NCBI RefSeq assembly: GCF_003287935.1
Contig: NZ_CP030287.1
Span: 5,969,022 to 6,033,021 of the forward strand
DNA: 64,000 nt
Direction: 5' to 3'
Source: Streptomyces sp. ICC1
GTDB lineage: Bacteria; Actinomycetota; Actinomycetes; Streptomycetales; Streptomycetaceae
Under the pieces are notes generated by a model. The model had not been told where the DNA came from, searched no databases, and saw only the letters and a program-made list of their open reading frames with translations. The translations under genes were made by a program, and so were the position numbers. Below, one piece after another: positions 1-9,299 of the stretch (position 1 is the stretch's first letter; each line of letters begins with the position of its first letter).

Positions 1-3000
1 TCTCCCACATGCCGCGGGACTCGGCCTCCAGCAGCCGCTCCGCGATCCCGTGCAGGGCCCAGGGGTTGGCCTCCTCCAGGAAGGCGCGGTTCTCGGGGTC
101 CAGGACGTACGTCTCGGTCAGCTTGTCGTACATCCAGTCCGCGACCACGCCCGTCGTGGCGTCGTAGCCGAAGAGGTAGTCGACGGTGGCGGCCAGCTCG
201 AAGGCACCCTTGTAGCCGTGGCGGCGCATCGCCTCGATCCACTTCGGGTTCACGACGCGGGCGCGGAAGACGCGGGAGGTCTCCTCCACCAGCGTGCGCG
301 TCTTGACGCTCTCCGGCCGGGTCGAGTCGCCGATGTACGCCTCGGGGGCCTTGCCGCGCAGCGCGCGGACGGTGGCCACCATGCCGCCGTGGTACTGGAA
401 GTAGTCGTCGGAGTCGGCGATGTCGTGCTCGCGGGTGTCCGTGTTCTTCGCCGCGACCGTGATCCGCTTGTAGGCGGTCTCCATCTCGTCGCGCGCCGGG
501 CGCCCTTCGAGGCCGCGGCCGTACGCGTACCCGCCCCACACCGTGTAGACCTCCGCGAGGTCGGCGTCGGTGCGCCAGTCGCGGGAGTCGATCAGCTGCA
601 GGATGCCCGCGCCGTACGTGCCCGGGCGCGAGCCGAAGATACGGGTCGTCGCGCGCCGCTCGTCACCGTGCACGGCCAGGTCCGCCTGCGCGTGGGCCCG
701 TACGAAGTTGTCCTCGGCCGGTTCCTCCAGCGAGGCCGCCAGCCGCACCGCGTCGTCCAGCAGGCCGATGACGTGCGGGAACGCGTCGCGGAAGAAGCCC
801 GAGATGCGCAGGGTCACATCGATGCGCGGGCGGCCGAGCTCGGCGAGCGGGATCGGCTCCAGGCCGGTGACGCGGCGCGAGGCCTCGTCCCAGACCGGGC
901 GCACGCCCAGCAGCGCCATGGCCTCGGCCACGTCGTCGCCCGAGGTGCGCATCGCGCTGGTGCCCCACAGGGACAGGCCCACGGATGCGGGCCATTCGCC
1001 GTTGTCCGTGCGGTAGCGGTTCAGGAGGGAGTCGGCCAGGGCCTGGCCGGTCTCCCAAGCGAGGCGGGAGGGGACGGCCTTGGGGTCGACCGAGTAGAAG
1101 TTGCGGCCGGTCGGCAGCACGTTGACCAGGCCGCGCAGCGGGGAGCCGGACGGGCCCGCCGGGACGAAGCCGCCGTCCAGGGCGCTGACCACGTGGGTGA
1201 TCTCGTCGGTGGTGCCGGCCAGGCGCGGCACGACCTCGCGGGCCGCGAAGTCCAGTACGGCCGCCACGTCCGCGGAGTGTCCGGCGGCCACGGAAGCCAC
1301 CGCCTCCGGGGTCCAGCCGGCGTCCTCCATCGCCTGGACCAGCGCGCGCGCCGTCTCCTCCGCCTCGTCCGCGGTGGTGCGGGTGGCCGCGGACTCGTCC
1401 AGGCCGAGCGCCTCGCGCAGACCGGGCAGGGCCGTCGTACCGCCCCAGATCTGGCGGGCGCGCAGGATCGCCAGGACCAGGTTGACGCGGGCGTCGCCGG
1501 TCGGGGCGCCGCCCAGGACGTGCAGGCCGTCGCGGATCTGGGCGTCCTTGATCTCGCACAGCCAGCCGTCGACGTGCAGCAGGAAGTCGTCGAAGCCGTC
1601 GTCGTCGGGGCGCTGCTCCAGACCCAGGTCGTGGTCCAGCTTCGCCGCCTGGATCAGCGTCCAGATCTGGGCGCGGATGGCCGGCAGCTTCGCCGGGTCC
1701 ATCGCCGAGATCTGGGCGTACTCGTCCAGGTGCTGCTCCAGGCGCGCGATGTCGCCGTACGACTCCGCGCGCGCCATCGGCGGCACCAGGTGGTCGACCA
1801 GGGTGGCGTGCACGCGGCGCTTGGCCTGCGTGCCCTCGCCCGGGTCGTTGACCAGGAACGGGTAGATCAGGGGCAGGTCGCCGAGCGCGGCGTCCGGCGC
1901 GCAGGCCGCCGACAGGCCGGCGTTCTTGCCCGGCAGCCACTCCAGGTTGCCGTGCTTGCCCAGGTGGATCATCGCGTCGGCGCCGAAACCGCCGTCCTCG
2001 GCGCGGGCCTGGATCCAGCGGTACGCGGCCAGGTAGTGGTGCGAGGGCGGCAGGTCCGGGTCGTGGTAGATCGCGATCGGGTTCTCGCCGAAACCGCGCG
2101 GCGGCTGGATGAGGACGAGCAGATTGCCGCGCCGCAGGGCCGCGAGGACGATGTCGCCCTCCGGGTTGGCCGAGCGGTCCACGAACATGTTGCCCGGGGC
2201 CTCGCCCCAGTGCTGCTCCACGCTGCCCCGCAGCTCGGCCGGGAGCTCGGCGAACCAGCGCTTGTAGTCGGCCGCCGGGATCCGGACCGGGTTGCGGGCC
2301 AGCTGCTCCTCGGTGAGCCAGTCCTGGTCGTGGCCGCCGGCCGCGATCAGGGCGCGGATCAGCTCGTCGCCGTCACCGGACACCAGGCCCGGGACGTCCT
2401 CGACGGGGCCGAAGTCGTAGCCGCCCGCGATGAGCGTGCGCAGCAGCTCCACGGCGCTGGCCGGGGTGTCGAGGCCGACCGCGTTGCCGATGCGGGAGTG
2501 CTTGGTCGGGTACGCCGACAGGACGAGCGCGATCTTCTTGTCGCGGCGCTCGATGTGGCGCAGCCGGGCGTGGCGCACGGCGATGCCGGCCACGCGGGCC
2601 GCCCGCTCGGGGTCGGCGACGTAGGCGGGCAGCCCGTCCTCGTCCAGCTCCTTGAAGGAGAACGGGACGGTGATCAGGCGGCCGTCGAACTCCGGGACGG
2701 CGACCTGGGTGGCGGCGTCGAGCGGGGACAGGCCCTCGTCGCTCTCCTCCCAGGCGCTGCGCGAACCGGTCAGGCACAGGGCCTGCAGGATCGGCACGCC
2801 GAGACCGGCCAGCGCGCCCGCGTCCCAGGACTCGTCGTCGCCGCCCGCCGAGGCGGTGGCGGGCTTGGTGCCGCCGGCCGCCAGGACGGTGGTGATCACC
2901 GCGTCCGAGGTTTCCAGCGCCGCGATCAGCCCCGGCTCGGGGCTGCGCAGGGAGGAGACGTAGAGGGGGAGCGGCTGCGCGCCGTGGGCCTCGATCGCCT

Positions 3001-3547
3001 CGCACAGGGAGTGCACGAAGGCGGTGTTGCCGCTCATCTGGTGGGCGCGGTAGTAGAGCACCGCGATCCGGGGGACTCCTTCACCGGAGGCCTGCTGCGG
3101 GGTGCGCTCCAGCGGGCCCCACGTGGGGGAGGCCGCCGGGGGCTCGAACCCGTGGCCGGTCAGCAGGACCGTGTCGGAGAGGAAGCGCGCCAGCTGGTCC
3201 AGGTTGGCCGGGCCGCCGTGGGCGAGGTAGCCGTGCGCCTCGGCGGCGATGCCGATCGGGACCGTCGAGGCCTCCATCAGCTGCGCGTCGGGGGCCTGTT
3301 CGCCGGTCAGGACGACGACCGGGCGGGTCTGGGAAGGGGCCAGCAGCAGGTCCAGGCCCTCCTGCCAGGCGCGCAGGCCGCCGAGGAGGCGTACGACGAC
3401 CAGGTCGGCGCCGTCGAGGAGGCCGGGTAGGTCGTCCAGGGGAAGGCGGGACGGGTTCGCGAACCGGTACGGGACAGGGCCGTCAGCCGTGTTCGCGGCG
3501 CGGGCGCTGAGCAGATCGGTGTCGGACGTCGACAGCAGCAGGATCAT
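1..3547 (-). CDS. cobN: Cobaltochelatase subunit CobN (3' end outside window)
   Basis: Large subunit of the aerobic-pathway cobaltochelatase, which inserts Co2+ into hydrogenobyrinate a,c-diamide using ATP with the CobS/CobT or ChlI/ChlD-type partners. Reading from the ATG at 3547 the frame is open for about 1182 codons to the window edge; Streptomyces CobN is about 1200 residues, so only a short C-terminus is missing. The family motif HLGKHGNLEWLPGKN occurs around residue 527 (1925-1970), and the N-terminus starts MILLLSTSDTDLLSA, as in other CobN proteins. A cobalamin riboswitch lies directly upstream, so expression should fall when B12 is plentiful. It is divergent from cobG-cobH-cobIJ. 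Identification is secure. Confidence 0.96.
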   Translation of the reverse strand, partial: MILLLSTSDTDLLSARAANTADGPVPYRFANPSRLPLDDLPGLLDGADLVVVRLLGGLRAWQEGLDLLLAPSQTRPVVVLTGEQAPDAQLMEASTVPIGIAAEAHGYLAHGGPANLDQLARFLSDTVLLTGHGFEPPAASPTWGPLERTPQQASGEGVPRIAVLYYRAHQMSGNTAFVHSLCEAIEAHGAQPLPLYVSSLRSPEPGLIAALETSDAVITTVLAAGGTKPATASAGGDDESWDAGALAGLGVPILQALCLTGSRSAWEESDEGLSPLDAATQVAVPEFDGRLITVPFSFKELDEDGLPAYVADPERAARVAGIAVRHARLRHIERRDKKIALVLSAYPTKHSRIGNAVGLDTPASAVELLRTLIAGGYDFGPVEDVPGLVSGDGDELIRALIAAGGHDQDWLTEEQLARNPVRIPAADYKRWFAELPAELRGSVEQHWGEAPGNMFVDRSANPEGDIVLAALRRGNLLVLIQPPRGFGENPIAIYHDPDLPPSHHYLAAYRWIQARAEDGGFGADAMIHLGKHGNLEWLPGKNAGLSAACAPDAALGDLPLIYPFLVNDPGEGTQAKRRVHATLVDHLVPPMARAESYGDIARLEQHLDEYAQISAMDPAKLPAIRAQIWTLIQAAKLDHDLGLEQRPDDDGFDDFLLHVDGWLCEIKDAQIRDGLHVLGGAPTGDARVNLVLAILRARQIWGGTTALPGLREALGLDESAATRTTADEAEETARALVQAMEDAGWTPEAVASVAAGHSADVAAVLDFAAREVVPRLAGTTDEITHVVSALDGGFVPAGPSGSPLRGLVNVLPTGRNFYSVDPKAVPSRLAWETGQALADSLLNRYRTDNGEWPASVGLSLWGTSAMRTSGDDVAEAMALLGVRPVWDEASRRVTGLEPIPLAELGRPRIDVTLRISGFFRDAFPHVIGLLDDAVRLAASLEEPAEDNFVRAHAQADLAVHGDERRATTRIFGSRPGTYGAGILQLIDSRDWRTDADLAEVYTVWGGYAYGRGLEGRPARDEMETAYKRITVAAKNTDTREHDIADSDDYFQYHGGMVATVRALRGKAPEAYIGDSTRPESVKTRTLVEETSRVFRARVVNPKWIEAMRRHGYKGAFELAATVDYLFGYDATTGVVADWMYDKLTETYVLDPENRAFLEEANPWALHGIAERLLEAESRGMWE

Positions 3548-3574
3548 GCGGCGGCAGGCCTTCCTCGGGGTTTC

Positions 3575-3735
3575 CGCGCCCCGGGCAGTGAGGACAGCGG
3601 GAGTTCCTGACTCATCCGGCGGCCGTGGCTCGCGGATTCACAGTGGCGGGACCGCGCCGGATTCGCACCGGGCTTCCTCCCATGTCGCCGTCCTCGGCGA
3701 TGGCGGGCCGAACGGCTCGCCGCCGCCATCTTAGG
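3575..3735 (-). promoter_or_regulatory. Cobalamin (B12) riboswitch upstream of cobN
   Basis: Read on the minus strand, the leader contains the class hallmarks in order: GGAGGAAGCCCGGTGCGAATC, then CGCGGTCCCGCCACTGTGA, then the B12-box-like GAGTCAGGAACTC about 28 nt before the cobN ATG region. It sits immediately upstream of cobN, the usual place for B12-repressed anaerobic or aerobic cobalt-chelation genes. Binding of adenosylcobalamin would be expected to close the ribosome-binding region near 3550-3560. Boundaries are approximate. Confidence 0.93.
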
Positions 3736-3929
3736 GGGCCGCGGGACGGGCGCCGAGGGCGGGTGCGGCGCCACCGCCCGGGGATCTGGAATGGTCCGGC
3801 CAGGCAGGTTGTGGCCGGTTCGGGGTGGTGATCGACACAGGGGGCGGGCGCAAAATCGAGTTCCCGACTGTTGTGTGGGCTGGTTGGCGTGGTTGGTCGT
3901 CTGGTCCCTCGTACGGGTGAACGGGGGCC

Positions 3930-5666
3930 ATGGCCTGGGTGCAGTGTTGGCGGAGGCGCCAATCTCGGTGGAGGCTGAGCAGGGCCGCTGAGAGGGGGCA
4001 GCTGGTGGCGCGTGGTAATGGGCGACGGAATCGTGCACTGCGGACGCTGGCTGATCCGTTCACCGTGTCGGCGCCCTGGGGCGCGCGTATCCGGGATCGT
4101 CTGCGCCTGTCCATCCGCGATGCCGAAGTCCTGCGGATCGTCGGCGAGCATCTCGGCGGGTATGCCCGTGCTGATCTGGCTGAGCGTGTCCGTGTCGGCA
4201 GGGTGCCGGTGAAGGACAATCGGCGGGCGAAGCGCAAACGAGAGCTGACGGGGGTGTCCTCATCGCGGTGGGCGGGGGCTATCACCCGTGCGTCGGAGGA
4301 TCAGTACCAGCTGTCCCTGCGGTGCCTGTTCGATGAGCTGACCTCTCTCCGCCGGGCCATCGCGAAGATCGGGAAGCGTTTGGCGGTGCCGTGTGGCCGG
4401 CGGGTGGGTGGCGTTCGGGGGTATCCGAGCCGGTCTGAGCGTGCACAGAAGCAGTGCCGGTTGCAGGTGCTCACCGCACGCCTGGCTGAAGTGGAGCGGC
4501 GGATCGATGCCGGTCACCCGGCAGTCGTGCTGGGTGGCCGCCGGCTGGCGAAGGCGCGGCACCACCTCGCCGATGCCGGTCTCACCGAGACCGAGTGGCG
4601 GGAGCGGTGGAAGGCGCAGCGGATGTTCCTGACGGCCGACGGGGAGTCTGGCGCGCCGTACGGGAACTACACGATCAGCGTGGACCCGGCCGACGGCACA
4701 GTCACGGTCGTCCTGCCTGAACCCTTGCGTCACCTGGCCAACGCTCCGCGTGGCCGCTACCGGCTCGCCGGGGGCGTCACCTTCAACCACCGTCGCGAGG
4801 AATGGCTCGACCGTGCCGACGCCAACAGTTCGGTGCGCTACGACATCGTGTCCGAGCCCGAACGCGGCCGCTGGTACCTCGATGCCTCCTGGTCCACCCC
4901 GAAGGAGCTCCTGCCCACTCCCGCCGAGCTGGCCGCAACCGGCACCCGCCTCCTGGCCGTAGACCTCAATGCCGATCACCTCGCCGCCTGCGTCATCGAC
5001 GCCCACGGCAACGCGGTCGGTGAACCCCTTACTGTTCCCACCGACCTGACCGGCCCCGCATCCCAGCGCGACGGACGCCTCCGGCGGGCAATCAGCGAAC
5101 TCATCCGTCTCGCGCACCAGTACGGCTGTGCTGGTCTGGCGATCGAGAATCTGGGTTTCGCCGACGCCCGCGCCACCGGCCGCGAGACGATGGGGCGGGG
5201 CAAACGCGGTAAGACGTTCCGCCGCACCGTTTCCGGACTCCCCACCGCGAAGTTCCGCGACCGGCTGTCCGGCATGGCCCATCACGCCGGCCTCATCGTG
5301 GTCGCGGTCGATCCCGCCTACACCAGCCGCTGGGGCGCCCAGCACTGGAAGCAGCCGCTTCAACAGCAATCGAAGACCACCATCGTCACCGGGCATCATG
5401 CGGCCTCGGTGGCGATCGGCAGACGTGCCCTCGGACACGGGATCCGGCGTCGGCCAGGTGTGACCGCACGCGACCAGAGGATCGTGGTGCGGAGAGCTAC
5501 CGGCCAGGCCGTGCTCCGCCCGAGGGCGCTTGGGACCGCGAGCCCGCCAAGGACCACAGGCGCACCCCACCCGGGTGGCAAGACCTGCCGGGACCGAAGC
5601 GACCAGCTTGCGCTGTTCCCCGTCTCCCAAGACCGTTCGGGGAGACAACCGGCAATCCCGGTTTAG
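3930..5666 (+). CDS. TnpB-related protein (IS200/IS605 OrfB-like), zinc ribbon absent
   Basis: 578 codons from the ATG at 3930; the first about 30 residues look non-conserved, so the start may be further in. The protein has an OrfB/TnpB-type RuvC-like core: LLAVDLNADHLA gives motif I (Asp345), LAIENLGF gives motif II (Glu406), and VAVDPAYTSRWG (Asp461) matches the segment that normally precedes the zinc ribbon. The CxxC pairs are absent: WGAQHW stands where CSxCG is expected, and TGHHAASVAIGRRALG stands where the DxNAA motif carrying the third catalytic Asp normally lies. No tnpA is present. The last about 80 residues look like non-coding sequence read through, as expected if they overlap a guide-RNA (omega RNA) region. 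Sits between cobN and cobG. Could be an active nuclease of a divergent subfamily or a nuclease-dead regulator. Confidence 0.8.
   Translation: MAWVQCWRRRQSRWRLSRAAERGQLVARGNGRRNRALRTLADPFTVSAPWGARIRDRLRLSIRDAEVLRIVGEHLGGYARADLAERVRVGRVPVKDNRRAKRKRELTGVSSSRWAGAITRASEDQYQLSLRCLFDELTSLRRAIAKIGKRLAVPCGRRVGGVRGYPSRSERAQKQCRLQVLTARLAEVERRIDAGHPAVVLGGRRLAKARHHLADAGLTETEWRERWKAQRMFLTADGESGAPYGNYTISVDPADGTVTVVLPEPLRHLANAPRGRYRLAGGVTFNHRREEWLDRADANSSVRYDIVSEPERGRWYLDASWSTPKELLPTPAELAATGTRLLAVDLNADHLAACVIDAHGNAVGEPLTVPTDLTGPASQRDGRLRRAISELIRLAHQYGCAGLAIENLGFADARATGRETMGRGKRGKTFRRTVSGLPTAKFRDRLSGMAHHAGLIVVAVDPAYTSRWGAQHWKQPLQQQSKTTIVTGHHAASVAIGRRALGHGIRRRPGVTARDQRIVVRRATGQAVLRPRALGTASPPRTTGAPHPGGKTCRDRSDQLALFPVSQDRSGRQPAIPV
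5648..5662 (+). repeat. Short hairpin at the tnpB 3' end, candidate element right end
   Basis: ACCGG and CCGGT arms flank a 5-nt loop, and the tnpB-like stop codon follows at 5664-5666. In TnpB elements a 3' hairpin marks the end of the omega RNA, with the guide copied from the sequence just beyond. If that holds here the guide would begin near 5663-5667. This is an inference from position only; the matching left end was not recognised in 3736-3929. Confidence 0.3.
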
Positions 5667-5706
5667 GGCGATCCGGCCAGCAGCGGCCGACATCGCTAGG
5701 AACGGT

Positions 5707-7035
5707 ATGCTCGCCGCCATGCCCCAGCCCCCCTCCGCCACAGCGCGGGACGAGCCCGTCATACGGGACGAGTCCGTCATACGGGATCGCGGCGACGCCT
5801 GCCCCGGCGCGCTGCGGCTGCACACGGCGGACGACGGCTTCCTGGCGCGGGTCCGGATACCGGCCGGCCTGCTCACCGCCCGGCAGGCCTCCGTGCTCGG
5901 GCTCGCCGCCGACCGCTTCGGGGACGGGCACCTGGAACTCACCTCGCGCGGCAACGTCCAGCTGCGAGGACTCGCCGACGGCTGCGGCGCCGAGCTGGCG
6001 GAGCTGCTGGCCGAGGCCGGCCTGCTGCCCGCGCCCGGCCACGAGCGCGTGCGGAACATCGTGGCGACGCCGACGTCCGGGATCCTGGACGCCGACCGGC
6101 CCCACGTGGTGCCCTGGGTAAGGGAATTGGACAGCCTGCTCTGCGCGAGCACGCAGGCGACGGCCCTGTCCGGACGATTCCTCTTCGCCGTCGACGACGG
6201 GCTCGGAGACGTCGCCGCGCTCGACCCCGACGTCACCGTGCTCGGCAGGCCGCGGGGCCGGGCGCTGGTCCGTCTCGGCGGGGCCGCCGACGCCGTGGAC
6301 GTGGCCGGCCCGGACGCGCCCCGCGCGGCGCTGCTGGCCGCCGAATACTTCCTCGACGCCGCCGACGAGGCGGGCACCCGCGCCTGGCGGGTGTCCGAGC
6401 TGCCCGCCGAACACGCCCTCGGGGCCGAGGAGTTCGCCGTACGGCTCAACGCCGACGGGATCGCGGCGACCCGGGTCCCCGACGTGGCGTGGCCGTACGC
6501 GCCGCCGCTCCGGCCCTGGGGGCCCGGCACCGGCGACAGGACGCCCCTGTGCGTGCTGCTCCCGCTCGGACGGCTGACCTCCGGCCAGTGGCGGGTGCTC
6601 GTGGAGGTCGCCGACCGGGGGGACGGCGAACTGCGGATCACCCCTTGGCGGAGCGTCGTCCTGCCCGGCGCGAGCACCCGGCGGCCGATCGACGGCTACG
6701 CCCGGCTCGAGGCCGCCGGCCTGGTCGTCGCACCCGACGGGCCCTGGGAATCCGTCACCGCCTGCACCGGGCGGCCCGGCTGCGCCAAGGCCCTGTCCGA
6801 CGTACGCGCCGACGCGCGTGCCCTCGTACACGAGGCCCGGGGGCGGCTGCCCGTGCACTGGTCCGGGTGCGAGCGCCGGTGCGGGCATCCGCGCGGCACC
6901 GCGTGGGTCGACATCGTGGCCACCCCCGAGGGGTACCGGCTCGACGGGCGCGCGGTGCCGGGAGACGAACTTGCAGGGGCTGTAGCCGACGCGCGCAGCC
7001 AAGCCCGAGTGTCCGAAGTCGCAGTGAAGAAATGA
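5707..7035 (+). CDS. cobG: Precorrin-3B synthase CobG
   Basis: Converts precorrin-3A to precorrin-3B in the aerobic corrin pathway, an O2-dependent step that prepares ring contraction. The protein (443 residues from the ATG at 5707; a second in-frame ATG at 5719 is equally possible) shows the sulfite/nitrite reductase-like fold of CobG. The C-terminal Cys clusters [11 protein letters not shown] and [10 protein letters not shown] would bind a [4Fe-4S] centre. Only about 40 bp separate it from the TnpB-like gene, so its promoter must be short or lie inside that element. It overlaps cobH by ATGA, implying translational coupling. Confidence 0.93.
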   Translation: MLAAMPQPPSATARDEPVIRDESVIRDRGDACPGALRLHTADDGFLARVRIPAGLLTARQASVLGLAADRFGDGHLELTSRGNVQLRGLADGCGAELAELLAEAGLLPAPGHERVRNIVATPTSGILDADRPHVVPWVRELDSLLCASTQATALSGRFLFAVDDGLGDVAALDPDVTVLGRPRGRALVRLGGAADAVDVAGPDAPRAALLAAEYFLDAADEAGTRAWRVSELPAEHALGAEEFAVRLNADGIAATRVPDVAWPYAPPLRPWGPGTGDRTPLCVLLPLGRLTSGQWRVLVEVADRGDGELRITPWRSVVLPGASTRRPIDGYARLEAAGLVVAPDGPWESVTACTGRPGCAKALSDVRADARALVHEARGRLPVHWSGCERRCGHPRGTAWVDIVATPEGYRLDGRAVPGDELAGAVADARSQARVSEVAVKK

Positions 7036-7679
7036 GCGAGTACACCGTGTTCGAGTACGAGAAGGACGGCGCCGAGATCTACCGCCAGTCCTTTGCCACG
7101 ATCCGCGCCGAGGCGGACCTGTCCGGGCTGCCCGCCTCGGTCGCCCAGGTCGCGGTGCGCATGATTCACGCCTGCGGCATGACCGACCTGACGCGGGACC
7201 TGGGCTACACGCCCGACGTCGTGCTGCGGGCGCGCGCCGCCCTGGAAGCCGGCGCGCCGATCCTGTGCGACGTGCAGATGGTCGCCAGCGGGGTCACCCG
7301 CAAGCGGCTGCCCGCCGACAACGAGGTGATCTGCACCCTCTCCGACCCGGCCGTGCCGGAGCTCGCCGCGAAGATGGGCACCACGCGCAGCGCGGCGGCC
7401 CTCGAAGTCTGGCGGGACCGGGGCCTGTTGGAGGGTTCGGTGATCGCCGTCGGGAACGCGCCCACCGCGCTCTTCCGACTGCTGGAGATGATCGAGGAGG
7501 GCGCGCCGCGCCCCGCCGCCGTCATCGGGGTCCCCGTCGGCTTCATCGGCGCCGCCGAGTCCAAGGACGCGCTGGCCGAACACCCCTCCGGACTCGACCA
7601 CTTGATCGTCCGGGGCCGGCGCGGCGGCAGCGCCATGGCCGCGGCCGCCGTCAACGCCATCGCGAGCGTGGCCGAATGA
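7032..7679 (+). CDS. cobH: Precorrin-8X methylmutase CobH
   Basis: Moves the C-11 methyl of precorrin-8X to C-12, giving hydrogenobyrinate. At 215 residues it has the family's usual length, and IHACGMTDL carries the catalytic His at residue 46. The ATG overlaps the cobG stop by ATGA, and its own stop overlaps the next start in the same way, so cobG-cobH-cobIJ is one translationally coupled operon. Confidence 0.95.
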   Translation: MSEYTVFEYEKDGAEIYRQSFATIRAEADLSGLPASVAQVAVRMIHACGMTDLTRDLGYTPDVVLRARAALEAGAPILCDVQMVASGVTRKRLPADNEVICTLSDPAVPELAAKMGTTRSAAALEVWRDRGLLEGSVIAVGNAPTALFRLLEMIEEGAPRPAAVIGVPVGFIGAAESKDALAEHPSGLDHLIVRGRRGGSAMAAAAVNAIASVAE

Positions 7680-9184
7680 GCGGCACCGCGCGCACGGCGG
7701 CCACCGGAAAGCTGTACGGGGTCGGGCTCGGTCCCGGCGACCCGTCCCTGATGACGCTGCGCGCCGTCGAGGTGATCGGCGAGGCGGACGTCGTCGCCTA
7801 CCACTCCGCCCGCCACGGCCGCTCGATCGCCCGCTCGATCGCCGCGAAGCACCTGCGCGCCGACCACGTCGAGGAGCCGCTGGTCTACCCGGTCACCACC
7901 GAGACCACCGACCACCCCGGCGGCTACCAGGGCGCGATGGAGGAGTTCTACGAGGCCTCCGCCGCCCGGCTCGCCGCCCACCTGGACGCCGGCCGGACCG
8001 TGGCCGTGCTCGCGGAGGGCGACCCGCTCTTCTACGGCTCGTACATGCACATGCACAAGCGGCTCGCGGACCGGTACGAGGCCGAGGTGATCCCGGGAGT
8101 GACCTCGGTGAGCGCCGCCGCCGCCCGGCTCGGCACCCCGCTCGTGGAGGGCGAGGAGGTGCTGACGATCCTGCCCGGCACCCTGTCCGAGGAGGAGCTC
8201 ACGGCCCGCCTCGCCGCCACCGACTCGGCGGTCGTCATGAAGCTCGGCCGCACCTTCCCCGCCGTGCGGCGGGCCATGGAGAACAGCGGCCGGCTCGCCG
8301 AGGCGCGGTACGTGGAGCGCGCGACGATGGCGGGCGAGCGGACCGGGCTCCTCGCCGACACCGACCCCGACTCCGTGCCGTACTTCGCCGTCGCCGTGGT
8401 GCCCAGCCGGATCGGCAACCCCGGCAGCGTGCCGTCCGGACCGGGCGAGGTCGCCGTCGTCGGCACCGGCCCGGCCGGGCCGCTGTGGCTGACCGCCGAG
8501 ACCCGGCGGGTGCTGGCCGACGCCGAGGTGCTGGTCGGGTACACCACGTACCTGGACCGGGTGCCCGTGAAGCCGGGCCAGATCCGGCACGGCTCGGACA
8601 ACAAGGTCGAGTCCGAGCGCGCCGAGTTCGCGCTCGACCTCGCCCGGCGCGGCAAGCGGGTGGCCGTGGTCTCCGGCGGCGACCCGGGGGTCTTCGCCAT
8701 GGCCACCGCCGTCCTGGAGGTCGCCGGGCAGGCGGAGTACAAGGACGTGCCCGTACGGGTGCTGCCCGGGGTGACGGCCGCCAACGCCGCGGCGGCCGCG
8801 GCCGGCGCGCCGCTCGGCCACGACTACGCCACCATCTCGCTCTCCGACCGGCTCAAGCCGTGGGAGGTCATCGCGGAGCGGCTGCGCGCGGCCGCCGCCG
8901 CCGACCTCGTGCTCGCCCTGTACAACCCGGGCTCGCGGAGCCGGACGTGGCAGGTGGCGCAGGCCCGGGAGCTGCTGCTGGAGCTGCGCGCACCGCAGAC
9001 CCCGGTGGTCGTCGCGCGCGACGTGGGCGGTCCGCAGCAGTCGGTCCGCATCGTCACGCTGGCCGAACTGGAGCCGTCCGAGGTGGACATGCGCACGATC
9101 CTGCTGATCGGGTCCTCGCAGACGCAGGTCACGGAGCGGCCCGACGGGTCGCGGGTGACGTGGACGCCGCGCCGGTACGGCTGA
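7676..9184 (+). CDS. cobIJ: CobI-CobJ fusion: precorrin-2 C20- and precorrin-3B C17-methyltransferase
   Basis: 502 residues containing two complete SAM-dependent tetrapyrrole methylases. The N-terminal half ([16 protein letters not shown], then [11 protein letters not shown]) is CobI, which makes precorrin-3A. The C-terminal half starts near residue 262 ([15 protein letters not shown]) and carries [11 protein letters not shown]; it is CobJ, which contracts the ring of precorrin-3B to precorrin-4. The fusion is common in actinomycetes. Last gene of the coupled cobG-cobH-cobIJ operon, followed by a clear hairpin terminator. Confidence 0.95.
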   Translation: MSGTARTAATGKLYGVGLGPGDPSLMTLRAVEVIGEADVVAYHSARHGRSIARSIAAKHLRADHVEEPLVYPVTTETTDHPGGYQGAMEEFYEASAARLAAHLDAGRTVAVLAEGDPLFYGSYMHMHKRLADRYEAEVIPGVTSVSAAAARLGTPLVEGEEVLTILPGTLSEEELTARLAATDSAVVMKLGRTFPAVRRAMENSGRLAEARYVERATMAGERTGLLADTDPDSVPYFAVAVVPSRIGNPGSVPSGPGEVAVVGTGPAGPLWLTAETRRVLADAEVLVGYTTYLDRVPVKPGQIRHGSDNKVESERAEFALDLARRGKRVAVVSGGDPGVFAMATAVLEVAGQAEYKDVPVRVLPGVTAANAAAAAAGAPLGHDYATISLSDRLKPWEVIAERLRAAAAADLVLALYNPGSRSRTWQVAQARELLLELRAPQTPVVVARDVGGPQQSVRIVTLAELEPSEVDMRTILLIGSSQTQVTERPDGSRVTWTPRRYG

Positions 9185-9205
9185 GCGGCGCCGCGCGCTG
9201 AGAGG

Positions 9206-9235
9206 AGGCCCGGAGCGGTTCGCCGCCCCGGGCCT
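9206..9235 (+). terminator. Hairpin terminator after cobIJ
   Basis: A 13-bp stem with a single internal mismatch (AGGCCCGGAGCGG against CCGCCCCGGGCCT) closes on a TTCG tetraloop, about 20 bp past the cobIJ stop. No U-tract, as is usual in Streptomyces. Confidence 0.8.
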
Positions 9236-9299
9236 TCCGCGTCCCGCGGGGCTTGGTGGCCTGGAGCGCCGGCGCCGGCCCTGACTTCTCGTGAAGGCG

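Noticed and set aside
50..3430. 1126-codon open frame on the plus strand
   Set aside because: It is the antisense of cobN; the minus strand encodes CobN with clear family motifs, and this frame is open only because of high GC.
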